Source: Hydrogenophilales bacterium
GTDB taxonomy: Bacteria > Pseudomonadota > Gammaproteobacteria > Burkholderiales > Eutrophovitaceae
DNA length: 64,000 bases
Direction of reading: 5' to 3'
Assembly: GCA_902627495.1 (NCBI GenBank)
Contig: CACOJS010000008.1
Location: forward strand, 1 to 64,000
The translations under genes and the position numbers were made by a program. Under the pieces are notes generated by a model that saw nothing but the letters and a program-made list of their open reading frames with translations, made no database searches and was not told the DNA's origin. Below, piece after piece: positions 43,426 through 52,971 of the stretch. The stretch's first letter is position 1, and each line of letters starts with the position of its first letter.

Positions 43426-44218
43426 TCGTTTTGATTTTTTTCTGAGGAACTCTATTATCAGGATCGATATAAAACTCCCCCTCCTTCAGGTCTTTATTGA
43501 GAGACACTCGTTGATCAAAAACAAAACAGTCTCCAGTCCAGTTATTTGTTTTTTTTTCAACAACCTCTAAATACTTGAGGATTCCTCCTTCTAATTGAAA
43601 AACCTTATCAAATCCTTTTTTCAATAAATATGATGAGGCTTTCTCGCACCTTACTCCACCGGTACAAAACATCGCTATGCGCTTAGATCTCGCGTCTTTG
43701 TAATTCTTCTCAATCCATTCAGGAAATTCCCGGAAATATTGAGTATCGGCTTTAATTGAACCCTTAAAACTACCTAGGGCATGTTCATAAAAATTCCTAG
43801 TGTCAATAACCAAAGTGTCTGGATCAGCAATGAAATTATCCCAATCCTCTGGTCTGACAAAACACCCTGTTTCTTTAGAGGGATCTAAGCCATCCTGTTT
43901 CATGGCAACTATCTCCTCCCTTATTCTTATACGCATACTTTTAAATATAGGTTTAGTTGCGATTGAGAACTTGGGGATTAAACTTTTTAGAGATTCCTTT
44001 GCCCATAAAAACTGAAGTATGTTATGTACCCCCTTCTGACTGCCAGCAATGGTGCCATTTATACCTTCAGATGCAAGTATTATGGTTCCTAGCATTTCTT
44101 CTTTTTGGCAAATATCATCTAGTTCTAATTTAAAGTCAGTAACTTGGGTCAATGAGTAAAATCTGTAAAAACTGGCAACCAAAAAAGCCTGTGTTGTTGG
44201 GATAGAGACCTTAGTCAT
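43418..44218 (-). CDS. trhO: tRNA uridine-34 5-hydroxylase (rhodanese family)
   Basis: TrhO (YceA) makes 5-hydroxyuridine at tRNA position 34. It has an N-terminal acylphosphatase-like domain (SFYRFYSLTQ, ASEGINGTIAGS), a central rhodanese domain with the active-site loop CTGGVRCEKASSYL, and the conserved ...LEGGILKYLE after it. The 266 residues lack the zinc-finger tail of longer homologues. The start overlaps the DehI-like gene by four bases. Confidence 0.9.
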   Translation of the reverse strand: MTKVSIPTTQAFLVASFYRFYSLTQVTDFKLELDDICQKEEMLGTIILASEGINGTIAGSQKGVHNILQFLWAKESLKSLIPKFSIATKPIFKSMRIRIREEIVAMKQDGLDPSKETGCFVRPEDWDNFIADPDTLVIDTRNFYEHALGSFKGSIKADTQYFREFPEWIEKNYKDARSKRIAMFCTGGVRCEKASSYLLKKGFDKVFQLEGGILKYLEVVEKKTNNWTGDCFVFDQRVSLNKDLKEGEFYIDPDNRVPQKKIKTND

Positions 44219-45048
44219 AAGTGAAAATGCTCAGTAATCCAAATTTCTAGTATATTTCCCAAAACAATCATTCTAGCTACTTGTCCAGGTTCATTGGCAT
44301 AGCCACGAATCATAGATTGAACTCCATAAGCTAAATCATCAAAGTGAGAACAGGTGGTATCTATCAACTGGCATTCAGCTTTTGCCACCTCAACAATCTC
44401 ATTACTCAAAACATAAAGTTCACTGTTAAGCTCTAACGGCATTAGAGCTGTGTAAGATACAGTCAAAAATAGCGGCCAATGAGCCAAATGTCTCCATAAT
44501 GTTGCCACGTGAGATTCTTTCCCCAAAGCACTTCCCAAGGAGTTAATGGTGGTTACCAAACTCCAAGTATGATTAGGAATTTGATCCTTTTCCATCAATG
44601 GGACAATTTTCTCCAATTTTTCGAATCCGGATCTATTACACCTAACTTCTGCAACAGCTCGAGGGGCCCCTATCAGTGCATTCATAGTCACAAAATTTAG
44701 ACCATTAGACCTATTGTACGCTTTTAATACATTTTTAATTTTTTTTAAATCTTCCGTATTCAGTCCATTAATTTTCAAATGATCAGCATTTAAGTTTGGT
44801 GTAGGGAGTGAAATTTTATTAAGAATATTTTTTAAGCAGACTAATGGTGCGTTGTCATGATACATTGGTTTGATATTATCCCATGTTTGTGAAAGACCCC
44901 GCTCTGTCCCAGCAAGACCTCGCCAAATAGATGTCAAGATTGGGATGTTCATAGTCGACCTGATATCTGCGAATATCTGAGCAATTTCCCCAGAGGCCTC
45001 ACATTCTGGAAGGGCTGTTACGGGATCATAAGCAAAATCTTTATTCAT
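44215..45048 (-). CDS. DehI-like family protein
   Basis: A 277-residue helical protein whose N-terminal block (SGEIAQIFADIRSTMNIPI, then TSIWRGLAG) resembles the DehI family, first known from non-stereospecific 2-haloacid dehalogenase. Many members of that family have no proven dehalogenase activity, and I could not align the catalytic Asp and Asn with confidence. The gene overlaps MOSC upstream by 8 bases and trhO downstream by four, so it belongs to the operon. Function is best left open. Confidence 0.6.
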   Translation of the reverse strand: MNKDFAYDPVTALPECEASGEIAQIFADIRSTMNIPILTSIWRGLAGTERGLSQTWDNIKPMYHDNAPLVCLKNILNKISLPTPNLNADHLKINGLNTEDLKKIKNVLKAYNRSNGLNFVTMNALIGAPRAVAEVRCNRSGFEKLEKIVPLMEKDQIPNHTWSLVTTINSLGSALGKESHVATLWRHLAHWPLFLTVSYTALMPLELNSELYVLSNEIVEVAKAECQLIDTTCSHFDDLAYGVQSMIRGYANEPGQVARMIVLGNILEIWITEHFHL

Positions 45049-45523
45049 CCTGATCTGTTTTTGGCTTAATTAAATCACCTTCTCTAACGACTGAAGATTC
45101 CAGGATTTCGCAGTTTAGCCCAGACCTATGAACAAGGGGTCCAAAGACTTTTTTTCCGGTAATCTTCTCCAAATACCGACACGGAACATTCAACCGTAGT
45201 CCCTGAAGAAGGGCTCCCCCTACCCAAAATTTCTTACCAACCAAATGGTTTAATGGAACCCCTGCCGTAATCAAATTACGCCTAGTATCTCGTGGATCTA
45301 AAATAATTCCATAATCTCGCTCTATAGCCTGAAGTGCCTCTATCTCAATCAATGTTACTTGGCGATCACTGCTAGGCTTTTTAGAGTAAGTTCCTTTACC
45401 CGTGGCATACCGATCCCCCTCAATCCCGACACCGGCTATTAATTGAGCTGGGGATTGCAGGAGCATAGGCTCCCCCCCCTCTGCTGAGATATAAATATGT
45501 TGTAAGTTTCCAGTCCAATTCAT
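45041..45523 (-). CDS. MOSC-domain protein
   Basis: A 160-residue MOSC domain protein. Typical features: GIEGDRYA near residue 33, the DPRDTRRNLITAGVPLNHLVGKKF stretch, and the conserved cysteine in NVPCRYLE that in this family can bind sulfur or molybdenum cofactor. It is a stand-alone MOSC (YiiM/YuaD-like), not fused to a reductase. It is the first gene of the nine-gene operon; the promoter should lie in the 660-base gap upstream. Confidence 0.85.
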   Translation of the reverse strand: MNWTGNLQHIYISAEGGEPMLLQSPAQLIAGVGIEGDRYATGKGTYSKKPSSDRQVTLIEIEALQAIERDYGIILDPRDTRRNLITAGVPLNHLVGKKFWVGGALLQGLRLNVPCRYLEKITGKKVFGPLVHRSGLNCEILESSVVREGDLIKPKTDQDE

Positions 45524-46182
45524 TTTTACATCCCCCTTAAGATAGTTTACATAAATGGGCAGTTCTTAAAACTTGTCAACCCCTCCCTCTGGATTGAGAC
45601 AAACTATCGGATTAAGACCATTATAGCTATCATTTTCCAGATATGCTGTCCGTTATTAAGCCCTGTCAAACACCCAAATTTAATTACCATACTTTAAAAC
45701 AACTTCAATTTTTTTGTATTCTGCTACTTCATATTTGTCAGTTCTGATTAACTCTACCGGCGAAATTTGAGATGACGTCCCAGCGACCTCATCAGTGACG
45801 CTACCCCTATATGGCAGGATAGAATTTCTCTTTGCTGACTTTTAAAACTATTGAATTCCTGATTTCTGTATCTTATGTGCAATAGCACTAAATAACATCT
45901 TTTGAACCTGTCAAAATTCTACCGAAAGTCTCCACCTGAACCCTAGACTTTTCTAAAGTCTAATAAAACACTGAATCTTACATAACTTACTTGCAAAACT
46001 GCTATCAAAATCACCGGTCTATACCGTTTCAGAAATTTACAAAATTTATTTACGCTTAGCTTATAGTTGTTGATTTTTGATAATTTAGTTTAAATTTATA
46101 GTTGCAACTTTATCACCATCAAAATTCCTACTACTAGTCGTTTTGTTTGAGACCATAGCCATCAAGGGCTAGTCGACTATTG
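45524..46182. other. Long gap between MOSC operon and oxyR
   Basis: About 660 bases with no intact gene. On the minus strand, 45680-45844 reads as about 55 sense codons (RNSILPYRGS through EVVLKYGN, then TAA) without a usable start, possibly a fragment of a lost gene. The remainder is A/T-rich and should hold the promoter of the MOSC operon. Confidence 0.45.
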
Positions 46183-47076
46183 TCATAAAGTCATTAATTG
46201 ACTTGAGAATAATCTAACAAGCACTTCGACATCTTGTGTACCAGCATAGTTTGGCCTGATAACAATTGCTATTTCTCTGTGGGGCCCTTTTTCGTTTAGG
46301 TGACTGCTAGTCAACTCAGATTCAGATTTAAGTAGCTGATTAATAGCCATTTTTGGGATAACAGTAGTACCCATTCCTCCTTTTACCAATTGAATTACAG
46401 TAGTTAAAGTTGATGCCCTAAAACTGTGTTGGGAATTATCGGATATTTTACAAGCCGACAAAACATGATCTTTTAAACAGTTACCGTCCTCCAGAAGTAT
46501 TAACTCAGATGTCCTTATCTCCTTTGCCTTAATTTTACCAGTTTTAGATCTCTTATCATTAGTCTTACTAACCCAAAAAAAATCCTCCTCCCAAAATTTA
46601 AAAGCTATCATTCCCTTCAGATCATAGGGCAATGCCAGAATTGCCATATCTAAATCTCCAGTCTTCACCCTGTTAATCAAAACTTCAGTCTGAGCCTCTT
46701 CAATCTGTAGCTTTAATTTAGGGTATTCAACAGCTAGTTTAGGCAAAACCATTGGGATAAAAAAAGGACTAATAGTTGGTATAATGCCAATTGATAGTCT
46801 GTGAGATAGAGGTTCAGACTGCAACTCAGAAATTTTTCTAATATCCTCAAGGTGAAGTTTTATTAATTGGGCTTTTTTAATAAAATCTGAACCCAGACTG
46901 GTAACTATTACTTTTCTATTATCCCTTTCAAAGACCTGAAACCCAAGCTGTTTTTCCATTTCCGTTATGGCATTGCTAAGTGTAGATGGAGACACAAAAC
47001 ACTCATCTGCTGCCTTTTTGAAGTGTAAGTTAGCTGCTACTTTTAAGGCATAACCAATCTGCTTGATGCTTATCAT
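46183..47076 (-). CDS. oxyR: Hydrogen peroxide sensor OxyR (LysR family)
   Basis: LysR-type activator of peroxide defence genes. It has an N-terminal helix-turn-helix at about 15-60 (HFKKAADECFVSPSTLSNAI) and the regulatory domain with the redox pair C200 and C209 in LEDGNCLKDHVLSAC, equivalent to E. coli Cys199 and Cys208. The 297 residues are normal. It is divergent from ahpC with a 118-base shared control region, so it very likely regulates ahpC and itself. Confidence 0.93.
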   Translation of the reverse strand: MISIKQIGYALKVAANLHFKKAADECFVSPSTLSNAITEMEKQLGFQVFERDNRKVIVTSLGSDFIKKAQLIKLHLEDIRKISELQSEPLSHRLSIGIIPTISPFFIPMVLPKLAVEYPKLKLQIEEAQTEVLINRVKTGDLDMAILALPYDLKGMIAFKFWEEDFFWVSKTNDKRSKTGKIKAKEIRTSELILLEDGNCLKDHVLSACKISDNSQHSFRASTLTTVIQLVKGGMGTTVIPKMAINQLLKSESELTSSHLNEKGPHREIAIVIRPNYAGTQDVEVLVRLFSSQLMTL

Positions 47077-47090
47077 GATAATTCGATTTT

Positions 47091-47133
47091 CTTAATCATT
47101 AAGTTTAATTTTTCTATATTTATCAATATATAG
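47091..47133. promoter_or_regulatory. Candidate OxyR operator between oxyR and ahpC
   Basis: The shared 118-base spacer holds CTTAAT-C-ATTAAG (47091-47103) and, 10 bases further, CTATAT with ATATAG spaced by eight bases (47114-47133). Both are inverted repeats of the dyad type OxyR binds, though they do not match a full ATAG-N7-CTAT array. Suggested by position and symmetry only. Confidence 0.4.
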
Positions 47134-47194
47134 GTTTTCTTATATCTTATAAACGTTTTTACTCAAATAACCACATTTTTAATAAGGAATCTAA

Positions 47195-47758
47195 ATGGGC
47201 CTGATTAACAGAGAGATTGAACCTTTTGAAGCAGATGCTTTTCAAGACGGAGAGTTTATTACAGTAAATAGCAACGATATTAAGGGAAAATGGGCAGTTT
47301 TCTTCTTTTATCCTGCGGACTTTACATTTGTATGTCCGACTGAACTGGGAGATGTAGCAGATCACTATGATGAATTCAAATCCTTAGGCGTTGAAATTTA
47401 TGCGGTGTCAACCGACAGCCATTTCTGTCATAAGGCATGGCATGATGCATCGGATACCATTAACAAGATCAAGTACCCAATGATCAGTGACAACACGTTT
47501 GAAATTTCTCGCAGCTTTAATGTCCTCCGCGAGGGGGAAGGTAGATCGGATAGAGGAACATTTATTGTTGATCCAGACGGAATAATACAGGCAATGGAAA
47601 TAACTGCTGAGGGGATTGGGAGAGACGCTAGCGATCTCATGAGAAAGGTAAAAGCAGCTCAATACGTTAGGGCCCATCCGGATGAGGTGTGCCCAGCGAA
47701 ATGGCAAGAAGGAGAAGAGACCTTAGCCCCGTCCCTTGACCTAGTCGGAAAAATATAA
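47195..47758 (+). CDS. ahpC: Alkyl hydroperoxide reductase C (peroxiredoxin)
   Basis: Typical two-Cys peroxiredoxin that reduces peroxides. Peroxidatic C47 in FTFVCPTE and resolving C166 in DEVCPAKW are present, as is the GG/YF-type over-oxidation-sensitive C-terminus in part. The 187 residues match AhpC. The start is preceded by AATAAGGAATC. A strong terminator follows, then ahpF, so the electron-donor gene is expressed at lower or separate levels. Confidence 0.97.
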   Translation: MGLINREIEPFEADAFQDGEFITVNSNDIKGKWAVFFFYPADFTFVCPTELGDVADHYDEFKSLGVEIYAVSTDSHFCHKAWHDASDTINKIKYPMISDNTFEISRSFNVLREGEGRSDRGTFIVDPDGIIQAMEITAEGIGRDASDLMRKVKAAQYVRAHPDEVCPAKWQEGEETLAPSLDLVGKI

Positions 47759-47764
47759 CCTTAA

Positions 47765-47796
47765 CCGACACCTCTGAATGAGGTGTCGGATTTTTT
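47765..47796 (+). terminator. Rho-independent terminator after ahpC
   Basis: A perfect 10-bp stem CCGACACCTC / GAGGTGTCGG with loop TGAAT is followed by ATTTTTT. It lies in the 51-base gap between ahpC and ahpF and should give abundant ahpC transcript with partial readthrough into ahpF. Confidence 0.93.
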
Positions 47797-47809
47797 ATAA
47801 CCAGATGTC

Positions 47810-49402
47810 ATGAATAGTCCGCTTATCAACGATAACTTAATTAAGACTATAAAAAGCTATGCTAGCAACATGCAAAATAAGGTCACCCTTGTTCTACAAA
47901 AGGGTAGTCACAATAAAAGAGCAGATCTAGTTGAGTTCCTAACAGCCATCTGTTCTGCAACCACCATGATTGAATTTGAAGAAGATGACCTAGGAGTGAT
48001 TGCTAGAGGTCCTTTAAGCTTCATACTCAAGTCAAATAATGAATTTACAGGGATATCCTTTTCTGGCATTCCAGGAGGGCATGAATTTAATTCACTGATC
48101 TTGGCAATACTGCAGTGCGGAGGAGCTGACCTAAAACTCGATAAAACCATTCAGGACCTTATCTCAAAGATAGATGATGAAATAAAATTTCAGGTTTTTG
48201 TTAGTCTAAGTTGTCAAAACTGTCCAGAGGTTGTTCAGACTCTCAATAAGTTTTCAATTATTAACAAAAATATAAGTTCTGAGACAATTGATGGAGGTCT
48301 ATTTCAAGAGCTTATCTCCGAAAGGGGCATTCAAGCGGTTCCTAGCGTATACCTAAATGATGAACCTTTTCTTACTGGCCGTGTTGATGTCTCCAAAATC
48401 ATTGAAAAACTGAAAGCACAATACCTCAACTTACAATCTCCTGATGTTGATTCTCTTCCTCTTCAAGATATCACGGTAATCGGAGGTGGCCCAGCCGGCA
48501 TTAGTGCCGCTATCTATAGTGCCAGGAAGGGACTAAAAGTTACCCTTATAGCTGAAAAAATGGGTGGGCAAGTTGCTGAAACACTGGATATTGAGAACAT
48601 GATTTCTGTCTCAAGTACGACCGGTGTAGAGCTCACCAAATCGATGCATAATCACTTGAGTGATTATGATGTAACCGTTAAAGAGCATCAACAGGTTATT
48701 CAGATTAGCAAATCTGCCACAAAAAAAATCGAGCTGTCATCTGGCGAAATCATTGAAAGTCGAAGTGTAATAATTGCCACGGGAGCCAATTGGAAAGAGC
48801 TAAATATTCCAGGCGAAAAAGAAAATTTGGGGAATGGAGTTGCTTATTGCCCTCACTGCGACGGACCATTTTTCAAAAATAAAGATGTTGCTGTTATTGG
48901 AGGTGGAAACTCAGGAGTGGAAGCTGCATTAGATTTATCGACTATTGTGAATTCAATAACCATTATAGAATTTCTTCCTAAGTTAAACGCAGATCAAATC
49001 CTAGTAGATCGAGTGAAGACAAGAAAAAATATAAATATTTTATGTGGAATCGAATGCAAAGAAATCCTCTCAACGGATGGTAAGGTATCCTCAGTTTCCT
49101 ATATTGAACGAGAAACCAAACAAGCTAAAACTCTTAAAATAGACGGTGTCTTTGTTCAAATAGGACTAATTCCGAATAGTCAATTTTTGAAAGGAGTTGT
49201 TGCCTTAAATGAATACGGAGAAATAATTATTGATGATAAAGGAAGAACCTCCGAAACCGGAATATTTGCTTGTGGCGATGCGACTAACGTACCTTACAAG
49301 CAAATTAGCATCTCTATGGGGGAGGGAGCCAAAGCAGCAATAACTGCTGCTGAATTCTTGCAAACACACATCGATAAGCAATCAACTTCTTTATCAATAT
49401 GA
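47810..49402 (+). CDS. ahpF: Alkyl hydroperoxide reductase F
   Basis: Flavoprotein that passes NADH electrons to AhpC. The 530 residues comprise an N-terminal double thioredoxin-like domain with C135-Q-N-C138, an FAD-binding region with GGGPAG at 225-230, the redox pair C347-P-H-C350, the GGGNSG NADH loop and the C-terminal [11 protein letters not shown] flavin motif. It follows ahpC behind a terminator and lies on the same strand. Confidence 0.97.
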   Translation: MNSPLINDNLIKTIKSYASNMQNKVTLVLQKGSHNKRADLVEFLTAICSATTMIEFEEDDLGVIARGPLSFILKSNNEFTGISFSGIPGGHEFNSLILAILQCGGADLKLDKTIQDLISKIDDEIKFQVFVSLSCQNCPEVVQTLNKFSIINKNISSETIDGGLFQELISERGIQAVPSVYLNDEPFLTGRVDVSKIIEKLKAQYLNLQSPDVDSLPLQDITVIGGGPAGISAAIYSARKGLKVTLIAEKMGGQVAETLDIENMISVSSTTGVELTKSMHNHLSDYDVTVKEHQQVIQISKSATKKIELSSGEIIESRSVIIATGANWKELNIPGEKENLGNGVAYCPHCDGPFFKNKDVAVIGGGNSGVEAALDLSTIVNSITIIEFLPKLNADQILVDRVKTRKNINILCGIECKEILSTDGKVSSVSYIERETKQAKTLKIDGVFVQIGLIPNSQFLKGVVALNEYGEIIIDDKGRTSETGIFACGDATNVPYKQISISMGEGAKAAITAAEFLQTHIDKQSTSLSI

Positions 49403-49421
49403 CTAAGTAAAATTACAGATG

Positions 49422-49453
49422 AACAGCAAGGTTCGATACCAAACTTTGCTGTT
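49422..49453. terminator. Possible terminator between convergent genes
   Basis: AACAGCAAGGTT and AAACTTTGCTGTT can form an imperfect stem with a seven-base loop, downstream of both ahpF and the thiolase-like gene. No T-run follows on either strand, so intrinsic termination is uncertain. Confidence 0.35.
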
Positions 49454-49485
49454 GGTCCAAATAATATCCTGTAAAGTAATAAACA

Positions 49486-51024
49486 CTAATCGGGCGTAAA
49501 CAAATTTTTTCCATCACTACTTGACACTCTACCAATAATGTCAAGGTAGTCCCTATTTGTCATCTCTGCCAAAAGATTGCTGTCATTGGGGGCGTTAGCA
49601 ATGAATCGACTACCATTGTTTAGACGGCCATATAAAACACCGAGAACAGGACCGTCTCTACCATGCATTACAGTATAGGTTTCAACCTGCCCCCTGCCGA
49701 CCGGAAACTCCGAAATGCGAGGCCCCTGATCAAGATCAATTTCTGATTGATAGAGATTGGGTTTTTTAGGACAAAAAGGCCTATCAGTAGGCTCGGTAGA
49801 ATAAATACCTGCTGAATGTTTGGTGATGAAGTTGCCGTTAGCTGTTACTAAACCTTTGCTACCTGGCTTAGATCGCACTCGATTCATAATCTCAGCTATT
49901 GAATGAGTAACGTAGTTGTTACCAGGACCACCAAAATAAGGTAAACCACCTGTAACGGTTAGTCCCCTCCTGTCATCCGCACTCAAACCTATTTCATTAC
50001 AGGCTATTTCAACAGCTGATGGGAAACAGCTATACAGATCCAAAAAATCAATATCATCAATGCTACATTTAGCCATCTCAAAGGATTCCCGAGCAACTAT
50101 AGAGATAGCCGGAGATGAATGAAAGTTTTTTCGATCACTCAGATACCAATGGTCAGTTGCATCGGCACAACCATGAAGATAGACCCACTTTTCATTGGGA
50201 ATACCCAAAAATTTTGCATTGGCAACTGACGTTAAGACTATTGCCGCAGACTGATTGATATAGGCATTAGCATTCATAAGTTTAGTGTACGGGAACCCTA
50301 TGTAAGGATTATTAACATCAACCTTTGAAATCTGTTCTGCTGTAAAAATTTTTTGCCGGTCAGCAAGTGGATTTTTGCTTGCAACATCAGAAAACCTTGA
50401 AAAGATTTTGCCCATTTCTAAGCTGTGCATCCCAATTGATCGCTTTAGGTTCCCCCTAATGCCATTCTCTATTAATGGATAAGCACATATAGCACTCGAC
50501 ATTCCATGGCGATCTTCCATATCGGACCAAGCTCTATTTGACACTCCCCATTGCTCAAACCTTCCGCCAAGGTCTTCGTCCCAATCAAGATGAACCCCTT
50601 GTCGTTGAGCACTTTTTTGGGTGCCAAGTGCCTCACCTCCCGCTATCATTGCAGTTCTTATCTCCCCTTTCGTTATTTTCTCAAAAATTCTATTAACACA
50701 CCATTGAGGCATATTACCACCGGAATATGTGTAGACCAGCTGAGTTGCATTATGGGCTTGAAGTCTTTTTGCAAGAGACAAAGGTGGATTACTGTATTTT
50801 CCAAATGGACAGACAAAACGCCAACTAGTATCTGAAAATGAACGAATTACTACTACCGTATCCAGATCACTTATTAAGCGATCTCCATTCCCAGTATCAA
50901 AAGCAGCCTGCTTACCCGCCTGTGCAATAAGGTCCATTGGGGAGGATGCAGAAGAGAGATCTTCTTGCATGTCAGTTACCTGCCCACATCCAACAAGTAT
51001 TGGTATTTTTGACTCATCCATCAT
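49486..51024 (-). CDS. Thiolase-like acetyl-CoA acetyltransferase family protein
   Basis: A 512-residue thiolase-fold protein opening with ILVGCGQVTD, typical of a family annotated as acetyl-CoA acetyltransferase. It has the C-terminal thiolase-type loops (GGLPYFGGPGNNYVTHSIAE) and a long C-terminal extension. The segment where thiolases carry the nucleophilic cysteine reads YTYSGGNMPQW with no cysteine, so classical thiolase chemistry is doubtful. It lies 62 bases after the alpha/beta hydrolase gene in a three-gene cluster. Either of two adjacent ATGs may be the start. Confidence 0.8.
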   Translation of the reverse strand: MMDESKIPILVGCGQVTDMQEDLSSASSPMDLIAQAGKQAAFDTGNGDRLISDLDTVVVIRSFSDTSWRFVCPFGKYSNPPLSLAKRLQAHNATQLVYTYSGGNMPQWCVNRIFEKITKGEIRTAMIAGGEALGTQKSAQRQGVHLDWDEDLGGRFEQWGVSNRAWSDMEDRHGMSSAICAYPLIENGIRGNLKRSIGMHSLEMGKIFSRFSDVASKNPLADRQKIFTAEQISKVDVNNPYIGFPYTKLMNANAYINQSAAIVLTSVANAKFLGIPNEKWVYLHGCADATDHWYLSDRKNFHSSPAISIVARESFEMAKCSIDDIDFLDLYSCFPSAVEIACNEIGLSADDRRGLTVTGGLPYFGGPGNNYVTHSIAEIMNRVRSKPGSKGLVTANGNFITKHSAGIYSTEPTDRPFCPKKPNLYQSEIDLDQGPRISEFPVGRGQVETYTVMHGRDGPVLGVLYGRLNNGSRFIANAPNDSNLLAEMTNRDYLDIIGRVSSSDGKNLFTPD

Positions 51025-51086
51025 TACACCTTTATTGCAAACAATCTTATTTTAATATTCAAATCACTATTACAAAACTTTTCTAT

Positions 51087-51968
51087 TTACTGTGAATTTG
51101 TTTCAAAAAATAACTTTAATCTCTGAGCCAACAGTTGAGGACATTCTTCGGGAACAAAATGGCCACACTCATCAAACACTTGTCCCTCAACATTTACAGC
51201 AACCCTTTTAAGTGACATCTCTGGATCATTTCTCCTACCCCTACCGTCTGGGTAAGATACGCCCCCACCAATGGCCAAAATCGGCATAGGCAACTTAAAA
51301 TTCTTAATAATTTCTTTGTTATTAATAATATCCTGAGGGATTGCCCTATAGTATGCGTACCCCGCCTGCATAGCTCCAGGGAGAGTATACGCTCGGATGT
51401 ACTCTGCCACATCTTTCTCTGATATTGCGTCCTCTTTATAAGCAAAAGTTCTAAAAAACCATTTCAAATAGATCTCTTCCCGACCGTAGACGAGAGCCTC
51501 AGGTAAATCCAATGTCATATGAAATTGGTGGTGCCATCGGCGCCCACCTTCTGAGAAATCTCCACCACACCCTGGAATTACAACGTCAATGATGACAAGT
51601 TTTTTAACTGATTCAGGATACGATGCTGCTAAACTGTAAGCGGTTGGCCCTCCCCAATCATGACCAACCAAGAAAAAACTTTCATATCCAAGATGTCCAT
51701 TAACTAGCTTCCAGATATCATTAGCAACTGTTTGCTTATCATACCCACCAACTGGTTTTGAACTATCTCCAAGACCTCGAAGATCAGGCGCTATGACCGT
51801 ATACAACTTACTCAATTCAGGGATAATGTGACGCCACTCCCACCAGGTCTGCGGCCACCCATGCAGAAGAACGACAGGTGGTCCAGCTCCGCTAGTTACA
51901 TAGTGAATAAGTACATCACCAAGATCTGCAAAATGATGCTTTACATCTAATCCAGACGAATCAATCAT
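51087..51968 (-). CDS. Epoxide hydrolase-like alpha/beta hydrolase
   Basis: A 293-residue alpha/beta hydrolase. The oxyanion motif is HGWPQTWWEWR near residue 35, and the sharp-turn nucleophile GHDWGG has Asp rather than Ser, as in epoxide hydrolases and haloalkane dehalogenases. The C-terminal catalytic His lies in ECGHFVPEE. HGWPQ and a cap-domain Tyr favour epoxide hydrolase, but dehalogenase activity cannot be excluded. The start overlaps the GST stop by four bases. Confidence 0.85.
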   Translation of the reverse strand: MIDSSGLDVKHHFADLGDVLIHYVTSGAGPPVVLLHGWPQTWWEWRHIIPELSKLYTVIAPDLRGLGDSSKPVGGYDKQTVANDIWKLVNGHLGYESFFLVGHDWGGPTAYSLAASYPESVKKLVIIDVVIPGCGGDFSEGGRRWHHQFHMTLDLPEALVYGREEIYLKWFFRTFAYKEDAISEKDVAEYIRAYTLPGAMQAGYAYYRAIPQDIINNKEIIKNFKLPMPILAIGGGVSYPDGRGRRNDPEMSLKRVAVNVEGQVFDECGHFVPEECPQLLAQRLKLFFETNSQ

Positions 51969-52597
51969 AATTTGAAACAGTTACGATCTATAATTCTAGC
52001 CTTCCAACTTAAGACGTTGGCAAATTCAGTAGATATTTCAAACCCCAATCGATCACACCCAGCAAATAAAAAATAGCCTGTAATATCGGCGACTGAAAAC
52101 TCTGAACCTGATATAAAATCATTACTGGCCAGATGTGGATCAACTCTACCCATAAAAATATTTAGCATTTGAAAAGCCCGTTCAATAACCACTGGACTCT
52201 GCTCTATATTATTACGTGTACCTGCTAACACTTTTCCCTCAAACATTGGCAGTTTATTTCTTATTGCATGCCCCATTGGGGAAAGAGCATCTAACTCCAA
52301 TCTACGATTCCACATATCAATTTTAGCTCTTTTTTCAGGAGTATCACCAAACAACTGAGGCTCTGGATGGAGCTCCTCTAAATATCTACAAATCGATACA
52401 CTTTCAGAGATGATTGAACCATTATCTAATTCAAGAAAGGGCACACAATTAAATGGATTCATTGACTGAAATGGTTCTTTAAACTGATCACCAGCCCTAA
52501 CATCCAGTTCATGGACATCGAGTTTTAGTCCTTTTTCTTTCAGAAAAGCACTGACCCTCATCCCGTTAGGGGCAAGGGAAAAATTATAAAGTTTCAT
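51965..52597 (-). CDS. Glutathione S-transferase
   Basis: A 210-residue GST: N-terminal thioredoxin-fold with LYNFSLAPNGMRV (Ser/Asn-type catalytic region, no Cys), cis-Pro in NCVPFLEL, and the glutathione-gamma-glutamyl site SESVSICRYLEE, followed by the helical domain. It is first in a GST / epoxide hydrolase-like / thiolase-like cluster that looks like detoxification or catabolism of an activated organic compound (inference). Confidence 0.9.
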   Translation of the reverse strand: MKLYNFSLAPNGMRVSAFLKEKGLKLDVHELDVRAGDQFKEPFQSMNPFNCVPFLELDNGSIISESVSICRYLEELHPEPQLFGDTPEKRAKIDMWNRRLELDALSPMGHAIRNKLPMFEGKVLAGTRNNIEQSPVVIERAFQMLNIFMGRVDPHLASNDFISGSEFSVADITGYFLFAGCDRLGFEISTEFANVLSWKARIIDRNCFKL

Positions 52598-52768
52598 TTC
52601 GATACTCCTTTTTTTTTATACCAATTCTTTTGTTTAAAAACCACAGTGCTCCACGTCGAATTACGCTGTTTAAAAAGCACTCTCTCCTCTGACAATCAAA
52701 ACCAGGAGATCTATTTACCTTTTATTCCTTATGATAGCTCTAAGTGAAATTTTTCTAAGATTTACTTA

Positions 52769-52960
52769 TTAAAAATTCGAATTGAAGAATACTGAATTTA
52801 GGAAGAAAAGCAAAATAATTCCTATAAAGCTTAACCAAATAGCAAGAAAGATTTTCATCGGGAAACTTCTACGATTATGCTTAAACAAATTTCTCAATAT
52901 TAAAGAAATAATAAAAAAAAGAATACAAAAAGAAAGAACTACCAATATATTGAAAGTCAT
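52769..52960 (-). CDS. Small two-helix membrane protein
   Basis: A 63-residue reading frame with two hydrophobic helices (VVLSFCILFFIISLILRN and MKIFLAIWLSFIGIILLFF) separated by a short basic loop. No family recognised and no Shine-Dalgarno. It lies 12 bases downstream of the MORN gene on the same strand. Low-complexity A/T sequence can mimic this, so confidence is limited. Confidence 0.4.
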   Translation of the reverse strand: MTFNILVVLSFCILFFIISLILRNLFKHNRRSFPMKIFLAIWLSFIGIILLFFLNSVFFNSNF

Positions 52961-52971
52961 ATTTTTTTCGA

